This document shows positions 49,954-58,665 of a DNA stretch of 64,000 nt, one piece after another. The notes beneath the pieces are model-generated. The model was not told the origin of the DNA. It searched no databases and saw only the letters and a list, made by a program, of their open reading frames with translations. This DNA comes from CAYXLI01 sp964464925 (GTDB taxonomy: Bacteria; Acidobacteriota; Terriglobia; Bryobacterales; Bryobacteraceae). The stretch is taken from NCBI GenBank assembly GCA_964464925.1, contig CAYXLI010000020.1, forward strand, positions 1 to 64,000, read 5' to 3'. The translations under genes and the position numbers were made by a program. Every line of letters begins with the position of its first letter. Position 1 is the stretch's first letter.

Positions 49954-51354
49954 ATGAAGAAGTCCTATAGCGTTCTCTTCCTTGGCCTTGCGTGCGCGTT
50001 GCCATCCGCCCAGCCTATGCTGGCGCAGACGTCATCGAACACGCAATCTGTCACTAGCCTGGGCGGACCTAATAACTGGGAAAAGGAGTATGCGGCTGGA
50101 AAGGCTGCCTACACCGCGGGCAACTACCGGGAAGCCGAAAAGCAGTTGAAGGCTGCAATGAAGTCCACCCGCGACTTCGCCTCCAATGATCCGAAGCTGT
50201 TGAACACGCTGAATGACCTTGCCCAAGTATTTCGTGCAGAGAGCAAGTACCAGGAAGCCGAGCCGCTGATGGAGCGTTATCTCACGTTGCGTGAGCGCTT
50301 CCTGGGCAAGTTCCATCCCGACCTGGCCAAGGACCTGGACGCTCTGGGTCGCGTCTGCTTTGCGCAGATGAAGTTCGTTTCGTCGGAAGCTTACTTCCGC
50401 CGCGAACTCGCGATCATGGAGAAGAAGTTCGGTCCCGAGTACATCGACCTGATCGGGCCTCTCACCAACATCGCGCAATCCGCGCAGGCGCTCAATAAGC
50501 ACGCGGAAGCGGAGCCGCTGCTGAAGCGCACCATTCAGATCCGCGAGAAGAACCAGGGTCCCGATCATCCGGAGATGGCAACGGAGCTCAACAAACTCGC
50601 CAACCTCTACGTTGCGCAGCAGAAGTTCAATGAGGCCGAACCGCTCTACAACCGCTCGCTGGCGATTATCGAAAAAGAATATGGGCCGAACAGCGGAAAC
50701 CTGATCCCCACGCTCGATGCTCTGGGGAATCTGTATCGCGAGCAGGAGAAATATGACAAGGCCGAACCGGTCTACCTGCGCGCTCTGGCCATCCGCGAAA
50801 GCACGCTCGGTCCGTCCCACCAGGAAATGGCCGGCGCGCTCGATACCTTGGCTGCGCTCTACAACAGAGAGAAGCGGTTCCAGGATGCGGCACCTTTCTA
50901 CGAACGCGCCCTGCAGATCCGCACGACGACGCTTGGCCCAGAGCATCAGTTGGTGACGAATAACCTCGATCGCCTGGCCGCCGTGTATACCGCCGAGGAG
51001 AAGCTGGTCGAAGCCGAGCCGCTGTTTAAGCAGGCCTTCTCCATTCGCGAAAAGGAAACGCTGATGAGCCTTCGCTCCCTCGCGCAGGTCTATGTAGCAC
51101 GCGATAAGTTCGCCGACGCCGACCCTCTCTATAAGTTGGCGCTGGCAATTTACGACAAGAATGCGCCGCCGAAGGGCAAGGCGAAGAAGGGGCAGGTGGT
51201 CTCAAACGATCCGCCTCCTCCCTACCTGCTGGAAACGCTGGATGAGTATGCCGTGGTTCTGCGCAAGCTGAAGCGCAAGGGCGAAGCATCCAAGCTCGAA
51301 TCGCGCGCCAAGCCCCTCCGTGCGCAGGCCGCCATGCTGAAGTCTCAGAAGTAG
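49954..51354 (+). CDS. Exported TPR protein (kinesin-light-chain-like repeats)
   Basis: Secreted or periplasmic protein of 466 aa. The signal peptide ends near residue 25 (SAQPMLAQ). About eight tetratricopeptide units with a 42-residue period follow from residue 45 to 420, each with the pattern GP-x-HP...LA-x-LY...K-x-x-EAEPLY-x-RALAI of TPR_12 arrays. The tail is Lys/Ala-rich. It is presumably a protein-interaction scaffold. AAGGAG precedes the ATG by a few bases, and the mRNA ends at a strong terminator. Confidence 0.9.
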   Translation: MKKSYSVLFLGLACALPSAQPMLAQTSSNTQSVTSLGGPNNWEKEYAAGKAAYTAGNYREAEKQLKAAMKSTRDFASNDPKLLNTLNDLAQVFRAESKYQEAEPLMERYLTLRERFLGKFHPDLAKDLDALGRVCFAQMKFVSSEAYFRRELAIMEKKFGPEYIDLIGPLTNIAQSAQALNKHAEAEPLLKRTIQIREKNQGPDHPEMATELNKLANLYVAQQKFNEAEPLYNRSLAIIEKEYGPNSGNLIPTLDALGNLYREQEKYDKAEPVYLRALAIRESTLGPSHQEMAGALDTLAALYNREKRFQDAAPFYERALQIRTTTLGPEHQLVTNNLDRLAAVYTAEEKLVEAEPLFKQAFSIREKETLMSLRSLAQVYVARDKFADADPLYKLALAIYDKNAPPKGKAKKGQVVSNDPPPPYLLETLDEYAVVLRKLKRKGEASKLESRAKPLRAQAAMLKSQK

Positions 51355-51377
51355 CTCAGGTTCAACTCACTCCTCCT

Positions 51378-51411
51378 AGGCAGGCCCCCCTCCGGGCCTG
51401 CCTCATTTTTT
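51378..51411 (+). terminator. Rho-independent terminator
   Basis: AGGCAGGCCC (51378-51387) pairs perfectly with GGGCCTGCCT (51394-51403) around a 6-nt loop, followed by CA and six T (51406-51411). It is 23 bp after the TPR stop and is the only canonical intrinsic terminator I see in the window. Confidence 0.92.
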
Positions 51412-51429
51412 GCTCTCCGGACAGAACGG

Positions 51430-51435
51430 TATACT
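51430..51435 (+). promoter_or_regulatory. Putative -10 of the KAS-type gene
   Basis: TATACT ends 6 nt before TTG 51442. It lies just after the TPR terminator, so a new transcript must start here. The predicted start site coincides with the TTG, i.e. a leaderless mRNA. The -35 region is only TTTTTG. Confidence 0.45.
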
Positions 51436-51441
51436 TGCTAA

Positions 51442-52686
51442 TTGCGGCGCACGGTCATCACCGGCATCGGAGCAGTCAGCCCGAATGGCATAGGACGCGA
51501 GGCTTTCTGGCAGGCCACAAGGGAAGGCGTTAGCGGAGTCCGGCGCATTCAGTGCTTCGATCCTTCTTCCCATATAGTCCGAATCGCGGGCGAAGTCACA
51601 GGCTTCGATGAGAATCAGTACGTTGCTCCGAAAGACCGGCCTCACGTTTCGCGCGTAGTGCCTTTATCGCTTGCCGCGGTGCAGGAGTGCGTGCGGGATG
51701 CCGGCATTGTGCCGCAGCAACTCAGCCGCGACGAGCTCCGGCAGATCGGCGTACTGGTCGGCTCGGGTGGCGCGAGCCAGGAGTTCTCAGAGGAGCAGTA
51801 CCGGCTCTACTACGAAGGCAAGCAGAAGCAGTGCAGCGTGTACGTCATTCCAACGTCCACTCCCGGCACGCTCGCAAGCGAGATTTCGATGCGCTTTGGC
51901 TTCCGCGGCTTCAGCCATCTGATTTCCACCGGCTGCACGTCCTCTACGGATGCCATCGGATACGCGCATCGTCAGATTCAGGCGGGCATGCTGGATTGCA
52001 TCGTCGCCGGAGGGGTCGACGCGCCGATCGCTCCGCTGATCCTGCGCGGCTTCCAACTGATGCGCATTCTCGCTTCGCGCTGGAACGATGATCCGGAGAA
52101 GGCATCGCGGCCATTCTCGAAGGATCGGGATGGATTCGTACTGGGCGAGGGCGCCTGGTTTTTCGTCCTGGAATCGGAAGAACGCGCACGAGCCCGCCGA
52201 GCGCGCATCTACGGAGAAATCGCGGGATACGGGTCAACCTGCGAGGCATTCCATCGCGTGCGCTTGGAAGAGTGCGGGGAGGAACCGGCTCGGGCGATTG
52301 GCCTGGCGCTCAAAGAAGCCGCGATTACACCGGGCGACGTGCAGTACCTGAATTATCACGGCACATCCACGGAACTGAACGACCGCATTGAAACGCGCGC
52401 CGTGAAACTCGCCTTCGGAGATCACGCGTACAAGCTGGCGGGATCGTCACTGAAGAGCATGATCGGCCATCCGCAAGGGGCCTGCGGTGCTGCGGGGATT
52501 GCCTCCACCCTGCTTGCCATGCGCGATGCTATCCTACCGCCCACCATCAACCTGGAGCAGCCGGATCCCAACTGCGATCTCGATTATGTGAAGGAAACCG
52601 GCCGCCGCCTGCAGATTGAGCACGCAGTGGCCAATTGCATTGCATTTGGAAGCAAGAATTCGGCGATTGTCCTCCGCCGCGTTTAG
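51442..52686 (+). CDS. Beta-ketoacyl-ACP synthase (FabF/KAS II-like)
   Basis: Condensing enzyme of 414 aa with the Cys-His-His triad of KAS I/II: C165 in STGCTSSTD, H306 in NYHGTSTELND and H343 in SMIGHPQGACGA, plus the GSGGA region of the dimer interface. The full thiolase fold is present. It stands alone, without acpP, fabD or fabG, so it may serve a specialised lipid or polyketide instead of core fatty-acid synthesis. Start TTG 51442 is the only one giving the conserved RRTVITGIGAVSPNG start. Confidence 0.9.
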   Translation: MRRTVITGIGAVSPNGIGREAFWQATREGVSGVRRIQCFDPSSHIVRIAGEVTGFDENQYVAPKDRPHVSRVVPLSLAAVQECVRDAGIVPQQLSRDELRQIGVLVGSGGASQEFSEEQYRLYYEGKQKQCSVYVIPTSTPGTLASEISMRFGFRGFSHLISTGCTSSTDAIGYAHRQIQAGMLDCIVAGGVDAPIAPLILRGFQLMRILASRWNDDPEKASRPFSKDRDGFVLGEGAWFFVLESEERARARRARIYGEIAGYGSTCEAFHRVRLEECGEEPARAIGLALKEAAITPGDVQYLNYHGTSTELNDRIETRAVKLAFGDHAYKLAGSSLKSMIGHPQGACGAAGIASTLLAMRDAILPPTINLEQPDPNCDLDYVKETGRRLQIEHAVANCIAFGSKNSAIVLRRV

Positions 52687-53912
52687 TCGGCTCGCTTTTC
52701 TGTTTTCAGGTCGGCCTTCCGCTCTCCGGTCACCTGCACCTTGACGCCCGTGTCCAGCCGCTGCACCTGAGTTACCGCCACGCTCTCGCCCTCTTCCAGA
52801 CCGTTCAGGATCTCCACGTCTTCATTGAACCGGTCACCCAGGCGAACGTCACGCGCTTCCACAACGCCATTGCGCACCACGTAGGTCTTATTGGTGCCGA
52901 ACACGTAATTCACGGCCTTCACCGGTACCAGTTTGATCTCCTCTGAGCGGTCCGTCTGGAGTTTCGCCTTGGCGTAGGAGCCAGGCTTCAATTCTGAGGC
53001 CGGGTTCTCGATTAATGCCTCAACCACAAAGGTACGCTTGCTCTGGTCGACGGTTGGAGAAATGCGCCAGATCTTGCCATGAAAAACGCGGTCGGAGAAG
53101 GCTTCCATCGTCACATCCACCATCTGTCCATTCTTGACCCATGGCGCCATACGCTCCGGAATCTCCAACCGCAGACGGATGGGATTGATCTTCACAAGGG
53201 TGAGCAGCGGGGTGTTGGGCCGCACATACGCCCCTGGGGTCACCTGGCGTTCCTTAACGCGCCCCGTAAACGGTGCATAGACCGTGGCATCCCGCAACTT
53301 CTTCCGCTGCAAATCGAGCGAAGCGCGGAAACGGTCCACTTCCTGAATCAGATTTCTAATCTGATTTACAGATTGATCGTAGCTGGCCTGTGCCGCTTTG
53401 TACCGGGCCTGCGCCTGGTCGAGATCCGCCTGCGATCCGATCCCCTGATCCACCAGTTCCCGCGTGCGCCGGTAGCGTTTTTCCGCATCATCCAAATCCG
53501 CCTGGGCATGCCGGACTTCGGAGGTGTTGCGAACATCCTTTACACGATCCTTCTCATCCTTCAGACCGAGGCGTTCCAGGGACATGTTCAGTTGTGCTTC
53601 GTTCTGGGCCAGCAGGTAGCGCTGTTCTTCGTCGGAGATGTGAACCACAACCTGCCCCTGATTCACGGAATCGCCAAGATCTACATTGATCTGGTCGACC
53701 TTGCCCTCAATCTCGGCACTGATGATCGTCTCGTCGTACGGATACAGAGTTCCTACGGATTCCACCGTCCGCTGAACTGTACGCATCGATACGGGGACCG
53801 TGCTTACCTGCACGGGTCCGGAATCCCGTTTCGCCTGCTGCGGCTTTGTTTGGCCGCAGCCGGCCAAAAGCCCCGCCACGACCAAAGTGAAACCCGAAAA
53901 TACACATTTCAT
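52683..53912 (-). CDS. RND efflux periplasmic adaptor lipoprotein
   Basis: HlyD/AcrA-type membrane fusion protein of 409 aa. Lipobox LLAGC places lipidated Cys at residue 19. A lipoyl half-motif (AEIEGKVDQINVDLGDSVNQGQ) is followed by a long alpha-hairpin (about 100-190), the second lipoyl half (APFTGRVKERQVTPGAYV) and beta-barrel/MP domains. ATG 53912 is chosen; TTG 53924 is possible. No RND pump or TolC gene is adjacent, so it must pair with components elsewhere. Its stop interlocks with the KAS-type gene. Confidence 0.9.
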   Translation of the reverse strand: MKCVFSGFTLVVAGLLAGCGQTKPQQAKRDSGPVQVSTVPVSMRTVQRTVESVGTLYPYDETIISAEIEGKVDQINVDLGDSVNQGQVVVHISDEEQRYLLAQNEAQLNMSLERLGLKDEKDRVKDVRNTSEVRHAQADLDDAEKRYRRTRELVDQGIGSQADLDQAQARYKAAQASYDQSVNQIRNLIQEVDRFRASLDLQRKKLRDATVYAPFTGRVKERQVTPGAYVRPNTPLLTLVKINPIRLRLEIPERMAPWVKNGQMVDVTMEAFSDRVFHGKIWRISPTVDQSKRTFVVEALIENPASELKPGSYAKAKLQTDRSEEIKLVPVKAVNYVFGTNKTYVVRNGVVEARDVRLGDRFNEDVEILNGLEEGESVAVTQVQRLDTGVKVQVTGERKADLKTEKRAD

Positions 53913-54073
53913 GCTGATGCCCAATCAAAGCTTAGCGCAGATTCCCAGCAGCCGCTGCGAAAAAGAGATAAGTACTATTTAAAGCAACGTGATGCGACAT
54001 AGTACCCGTTAACCTATCGGTTCTATCGTGAAATCCGGATATTTCAAGTAACATAAGGTTTCTTGCAATATAC

Positions 54074-56500
54074 ATGAATACGAACGCACGAATCTACGTG
54101 ACCGTTTTCCTGGCACTGGGGTTCTGCGTAATCCTGGGCGCATTTGGCGGCCCCCGGCCGTTCGAAGCCGCGCGTTTTTTTTCCTACTTCGGCCTCGCTG
54201 TGATCGCTTCTTTGCTGAAGGTCACCATGCCCGCTGTTGCGGGGAACATGTCCTTCAACTACCTGTTTGTTCTGATCAGCATCATGGACCTGAACCTGCC
54301 GCAGACGCTGGCCATCGGTCTCACGTCCACCCTGATCGAGAGCGTCCTGCGCCCGCGGGTCCGCGCGACCATGCTCCAGGTGCTCTTTGCGATTTGCAAT
54401 ATGGCGGTTGCGATTGCGTGCACCGACATGATCTTTCACTCCGCCTACCTGTCGCACAAGGGACTGCTAATCCCTGGCCGCCTTGCGTTGGCAGCCACCG
54501 CCTTCTTCATCATGAACACCTTTCCGGTGTCCGCGATTGCTTCCCTGAGCGAGTGCAAGCCGCTGTTGAGGATCTGGCAGGAAAAGTATTTCTGGTCTTA
54601 CCCGTATTACATGCTCGGTGCGGCTTTTGCGTTCGGATTTCGCGTAACCAGCAATGCACTCGGATGGCCGGCGGCGCTGCTCGCCGTTCCGGTCGCGCAC
54701 CTGTTTTTCCGTACGTATGCGCTCTATATGGGACGCATCGAAGACAGCCGGATTCACGCAGAGGAAATGGCGGCCCTTCACATTCGTACGATCGAAGCGC
54801 TCGCGCTGGCAATTGAGGCAAAGGACAACACGACGCATGAGCACCTCAAGCGCGTCCAGGTTTATGCGCTGGCGGTCGGCAAGGAACTGGGCCTGAATGA
54901 GATGGAGTTGGAAGCGCTGCGGGCCGCATCGATTCTCCATGACATTGGAAAACTCGCGGTTCCGGAGCACATCATCTCCAAGCCCGGCCGTCTCACTCCC
55001 GCGGAATTCGAGAAAATGAAGATTCATCCCGTTGTGGGGGCCGAGATCCTGGAGCAGGTGCAATTTCCCTATCCGGTGGCGCCCATCGTCCGCGCTCACC
55101 ATGAGAAATGGGACGGTACGGGCTACCCGTATGGAGTACGCGGGACCGACATTCCGATCGGTGCACGTATTCTTGCGGCCGTGGACTGTCTCGATGCGCT
55201 CGCCTCCGATCGTCAGTACCGCAAGGCCTTGCCGCTTCCCGAAGCTATGGCCAAGGTCGAAATGGATTCAGGGAAAGCTTTCGATCCGGACGTAGTCAAT
55301 GTCCTCAAGAACCGCTACGTGCAACTCGAGAAGATGGCGCAGGAGCAGAGCGCCCATGCCGTCGGTGGCTCAAAACTCTCTACGGAACTGAAGATTGAAC
55401 GGGGTGAAGCGCCGGCGGCCGGCTTTGAAAGTACCAAGGGCCGGTATCCCGTTAATGAGAACTCCCGCGACTTCATCGAAACGGTCGCAATGGCACGGCA
55501 GGAAATGGAGATGCTTTTCGATATCGGCCAGAATCCCGAATATCCGCTCCGTTTTGAAGAGAGCCTCTCTTTACTTGGACTGCGCCTGCAACGCATGATT
55601 CCTTTCGATGCGATCGCCATTTATCTCGTGCAGGACGACGTTCTCAGTCCGGCCTATGTCAGCGGAGAGAATGCCAAACTCTTCTCATCGTTGCAGATTC
55701 CGATGGGCCAGGGCCTCTCCGGCTGGGTGGCGGAGAACCGCAAGCCCATCGTGAACGGCAATCCGTCGGTGGAACCCGGCTACTTGAACGATCCGAACTA
55801 CTACAGCACCCTGCGAAGTGCACTTGCGGTGCCGCTGGAGACATCGGACTCAGAGATCATCGGCGTCATCGCGCTGTACCAGGAAACCCGCGATGCCTTC
55901 ACAAAGGATCATCTACGGCTGCTACAAACGCTGGCGCCGAAGTTGGCCGCCTCCGTCGAGAAGTTCAATCGCTCCCCGCAAACGATCGACTCCTTCGCTA
56001 CGGACCGGCTGACGGGCTTGCCGCATGCCCGCACCGTGTTCCTGCACCTCGAATCCGAACTCGTGCGGTGCAAGCGCCTGAACACCCCTCTTTCCGTGTT
56101 CGTATGCGCGATCGACGGGTTGAAATCGATCAACGACCGCCTGGGCCGTATAGAAGGCGACAAGATCCTCCGCACGGTGGCTCTCAGCATGAAAGAGTGC
56201 TGCGGTGAGTTCGACTACATAGCACGGCTGGGCGGGAACGAGTTGGTCATCGTGTTGCCAGGCCTTCGCTCCGATGCCGTGCAGCAGCGCATTCTTAAGC
56301 TTCAGATGGCAGGCCGGGTTGGACGGGAAACCCTGCCCATCATCGTCGGCCATGCTTCTTATCCGGAAGACGGTACCGATGCCGAGCAGGTAGTTGGCGA
56401 AGCAGACCGCCGCATGTTCCGGAAGAAACACGATCGCCGCATGGAGCAGGCACGGCAGCAGGAAGTTCAGACCGCATCTTCGATAAATTGGTTGCAGTAA
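54074..56500 (+). CDS. Membrane HD-GYP protein with GAF and degenerate GGDEF domains
   Basis: Signalling protein of 808 aa. Six or so N-terminal helices (1-230) form a sensor-like membrane domain. The HD-GYP phosphodiesterase domain follows: H289/D290 in HDIGK, HHE (342-344) and GYP (350-352), all intact, so c-di-GMP hydrolysis is expected. A GAF domain spans about 485-640. A C-terminal GGDEF-fold domain has the signature changed to GGNEL (720-724), losing the metal-binding acidic residue, so it is probably not a cyclase and may bind GTP or nothing. No partner is coded alongside. Confidence 0.9.
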   Translation: MNTNARIYVTVFLALGFCVILGAFGGPRPFEAARFFSYFGLAVIASLLKVTMPAVAGNMSFNYLFVLISIMDLNLPQTLAIGLTSTLIESVLRPRVRATMLQVLFAICNMAVAIACTDMIFHSAYLSHKGLLIPGRLALAATAFFIMNTFPVSAIASLSECKPLLRIWQEKYFWSYPYYMLGAAFAFGFRVTSNALGWPAALLAVPVAHLFFRTYALYMGRIEDSRIHAEEMAALHIRTIEALALAIEAKDNTTHEHLKRVQVYALAVGKELGLNEMELEALRAASILHDIGKLAVPEHIISKPGRLTPAEFEKMKIHPVVGAEILEQVQFPYPVAPIVRAHHEKWDGTGYPYGVRGTDIPIGARILAAVDCLDALASDRQYRKALPLPEAMAKVEMDSGKAFDPDVVNVLKNRYVQLEKMAQEQSAHAVGGSKLSTELKIERGEAPAAGFESTKGRYPVNENSRDFIETVAMARQEMEMLFDIGQNPEYPLRFEESLSLLGLRLQRMIPFDAIAIYLVQDDVLSPAYVSGENAKLFSSLQIPMGQGLSGWVAENRKPIVNGNPSVEPGYLNDPNYYSTLRSALAVPLETSDSEIIGVIALYQETRDAFTKDHLRLLQTLAPKLAASVEKFNRSPQTIDSFATDRLTGLPHARTVFLHLESELVRCKRLNTPLSVFVCAIDGLKSINDRLGRIEGDKILRTVALSMKECCGEFDYIARLGGNELVIVLPGLRSDAVQQRILKLQMAGRVGRETLPIIVGHASYPEDGTDAEQVVGEADRRMFRKKHDRRMEQARQQEVQTASSINWLQ

Positions 56501-56503
56501 TCG

Positions 56504-57577
56504 CTACGAGTCGGTCTTCTCCACAAGCTTGTCCACCTGCATCGTATACACCACGCTCTTCCCATTGCGATCCGAATGGTAGTAGAGCCGCTGGCTGTTG
56601 GGTGAGAAGTGCACCACAACGTCCGCCGGATTCGATGCCTTGTGTTCGCAGACCGTCAGTTCCCTGTGCGTCACGCGCAGCAGCAGCAGCACGAACGGGG
56701 ATGCCTTGCTGCGGCTCACTCCCACGAACACAGACGAATCGGCATTGCGCGCGAAGTTCACAAACTGGCTGGTGTCCCCCACCGCTTTGTCTTCATTCGT
56801 ATCGGGTGTGTGCTCGCGGAGTTGATTCAGCTTTGTCTTATCGTCCGGGTACAGGAGGTATAGCACCGTTCTGCCGTCCGCCGACCATAACGCAGGCCCG
56901 AGCGCACCTGCCCCGGCCGTTTTCAATCGGCGGTTCTGCTGGCCATCGTAGTTGACCAGCCACAGGCCGTTTTCCTTGCGGTATAAGATCCCCGCCCGTT
57001 TCGGCCGCGCCATCGGCGCTTCCAGGACCGCGGTATCCTCCAGCACATCCGTTGGAGTTCCCCGTCCCATGGCGATCAGCCGCATCCTGTACCGTCCGCC
57101 GTTCTGCTCCACAACGATACTGTGGACGCCATCCTCGGAGAGACCCATTCCGCCGCCGCGCGTCCAGCCCTCCGGCACGGAATAGATCTCGCGCTGCTTG
57201 CCGCCGTTCGTACTCACTTGTACCAGCGAGCGCCCATCGAAGAACACCACCCACCTCTCATCGGGCAGAAAGCTTACGGTGTTCTTATCCAGTTCGGTCG
57301 CGTTGCTGAGCTGATGGGCTTCCTGCGCTCGGACATCCATGCGCCAAACCTGCATGCTTCCGCCGCGGTCGGACGAGACCAACACGACGTTGTTCCGGCG
57401 GGAAATCGGGTGAAGAGGGGCAGGAGAGAGAAAGCTGCTGTAGGAGGGATCCGTCACCCGAATCAATTCAAACTCGGTTGCCGGATCCCGAAACTTACGA
57501 AATTCCGCTTGTTGAGGCTCCGCCGCGCTTAACGCAAGAGGCAGGGTGAGAAACGCGCGGCGGCTCCATGCCTCCAT
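56504..57577 (-). CDS. Exported WD40/TolB-like beta-propeller (oligogalacturonate-lyase-like)
   Basis: Protein of 357 aa with a Tat-type N-terminus (SRRAFLTLPLALSAA). Strand repeats with ...VVLVSSDRGGSMQVWRMDV..., ...VVFFDGRSLVQVS... and ...RLYYHSDRNGKSVVYTM... are PD40/TolB-type propeller blades, as in the oligogalacturonate-lyase family of propellers. The catalytic His/Arg of the true lyase cannot be confirmed. It follows the DUF3500 gene in the same direction, with its own promoter-like element. Confidence 0.78.
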   Translation of the reverse strand: MEAWSRRAFLTLPLALSAAEPQQAEFRKFRDPATEFELIRVTDPSYSSFLSPAPLHPISRRNNVVLVSSDRGGSMQVWRMDVRAQEAHQLSNATELDKNTVSFLPDERWVVFFDGRSLVQVSTNGGKQREIYSVPEGWTRGGGMGLSEDGVHSIVVEQNGGRYRMRLIAMGRGTPTDVLEDTAVLEAPMARPKRAGILYRKENGLWLVNYDGQQNRRLKTAGAGALGPALWSADGRTVLYLLYPDDKTKLNQLREHTPDTNEDKAVGDTSQFVNFARNADSSVFVGVSRSKASPFVLLLLRVTHRELTVCEHKASNPADVVVHFSPNSQRLYYHSDRNGKSVVYTMQVDKLVEKTDS

Positions 57578-57583
57578 ACCGGA

Positions 57584-57592
57584 ATCGTACCA
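57584..57592 (-). promoter_or_regulatory. Putative extended -10 of the WD40-like gene
   Basis: TGG plus TACGAT on the minus strand ends 6 nt before ATG 57577. The arrangement is the same as at 31139-31147. Confidence 0.38.
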
Positions 57593-57597
57593 TGCGC

Positions 57598-58665
57598 CTA
57601 TTTGCTGGCCCGGTGGCTCGCGTCGTAGTGCTGCTTCAACAGGTCGAGTCCGAAATCGCCCTCATAATCGCGCCAAACCGAATGTATGTGGTTGTTATTG
57701 TTCTGGGTGTTGTCGTATTCGATCAGGAACGTTGGAGCCTGCACACGGTAATAATGCGGTCCTCCCTTTTCGGCGACACCGGCCCACGCAAAATACAGGT
57801 TCGTTCCGGCGGCTTTGATTTTCTCCATACGCGCCTGCGCCAACTGCTCCGGCATGTTGTATGCGTACTCTTCCATCAGGCTCTCCAGCATGTCGCGCTG
57901 CGCCTTGGTCATTTTCCCGGCCGGCAAGCCGCTCGGCTGGTTCTTCTCGATAGCGGCTTTCCGCGAAGCCATCGTGAGAATGTCCTTGTAAGCTGTCTTA
58001 TCGACGATCGCCGCCTTCTGCTGCTCCGGATTCAATGAGGTCAGCAACTCGCGCGCCAGGTCCTCTTCCCGGCCCAATACGCGCAAACCCTTCCGCGGAC
58101 CCTCTCTCACTTCTGCCGGATTCGCTCCGAAGAAACTCGGGCTGCCTGCGACTTTGCCGTTTGCGATCGTCCAGTTCTGCGCCACGTGATGGCCCTCCAC
58201 GCGGAAGCCCCACGTGCCCGTCGCAGAAGGCTCACCGAAGATGCTGAAGAAATATCCTTCCGGATTACGGCGCACACCGCTGTCGTTCTCCAGGACCTTC
58301 AGCACATCCTCCAGGCTCATGATCGTCGTGGCTTTGATGTAGCCGCGCTGGCTCAGGCCCGCACTCAGCAGCGCATGCGCAAGGTGCTTCTGATAAGAAG
58401 TCATCTCCTTCAGCGGCAAGCCCTTCCGCTCGCGCGGGATGAAGTGCCAGTTGAAGCGTTCTTCATTCTCAAATGCGAACTTGGCCTTGGCGGCCTGCTC
58501 GGGCGTCAACGATGCAAGAAAGTTGTTCGCCGATTCCGTCATGATTGGTATCGCCTGCGTACGGTAGTACGCCGAAGTGAGGAGCAACATTGCGATTCCT
58601 GCGGCAGCTAGCCGGATCTTCACTGAGTTTGGCACGCGGGCAATCTTATCACAGTCCAAAAACAT
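57598..58665 (-). CDS. DUF3500 exported protein
   Basis: Protein of 355 aa (or 341 from a GTG at 58623) with an N-terminal hydrophobic export segment (LAAAGIAMLLLTSAYY). Conserved DUF3500 blocks: SLTPEQAAKAKFAFENEERFNWHFIP, GLPLKEMTSYQKHLAHALLSAGLSQRGYIKA, SIFGEPSATGTWGFRVEGHHVAQNWTI, and the C-terminal HSVWRDYEGDFGLDLLKQHY. The family is widespread in Acidobacteria and has no known function. ATG 58665 would overlap the quinoprotein gene by 17 bp; the GTG would not. Confidence 0.85.
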   Translation of the reverse strand: MFLDCDKIARVPNSVKIRLAAAGIAMLLLTSAYYRTQAIPIMTESANNFLASLTPEQAAKAKFAFENEERFNWHFIPRERKGLPLKEMTSYQKHLAHALLSAGLSQRGYIKATTIMSLEDVLKVLENDSGVRRNPEGYFFSIFGEPSATGTWGFRVEGHHVAQNWTIANGKVAGSPSFFGANPAEVREGPRKGLRVLGREEDLARELLTSLNPEQQKAAIVDKTAYKDILTMASRKAAIEKNQPSGLPAGKMTKAQRDMLESLMEEYAYNMPEQLAQARMEKIKAAGTNLYFAWAGVAEKGGPHYYRVQAPTFLIEYDNTQNNNNHIHSVWRDYEGDFGLDLLKQHYDASHRASK

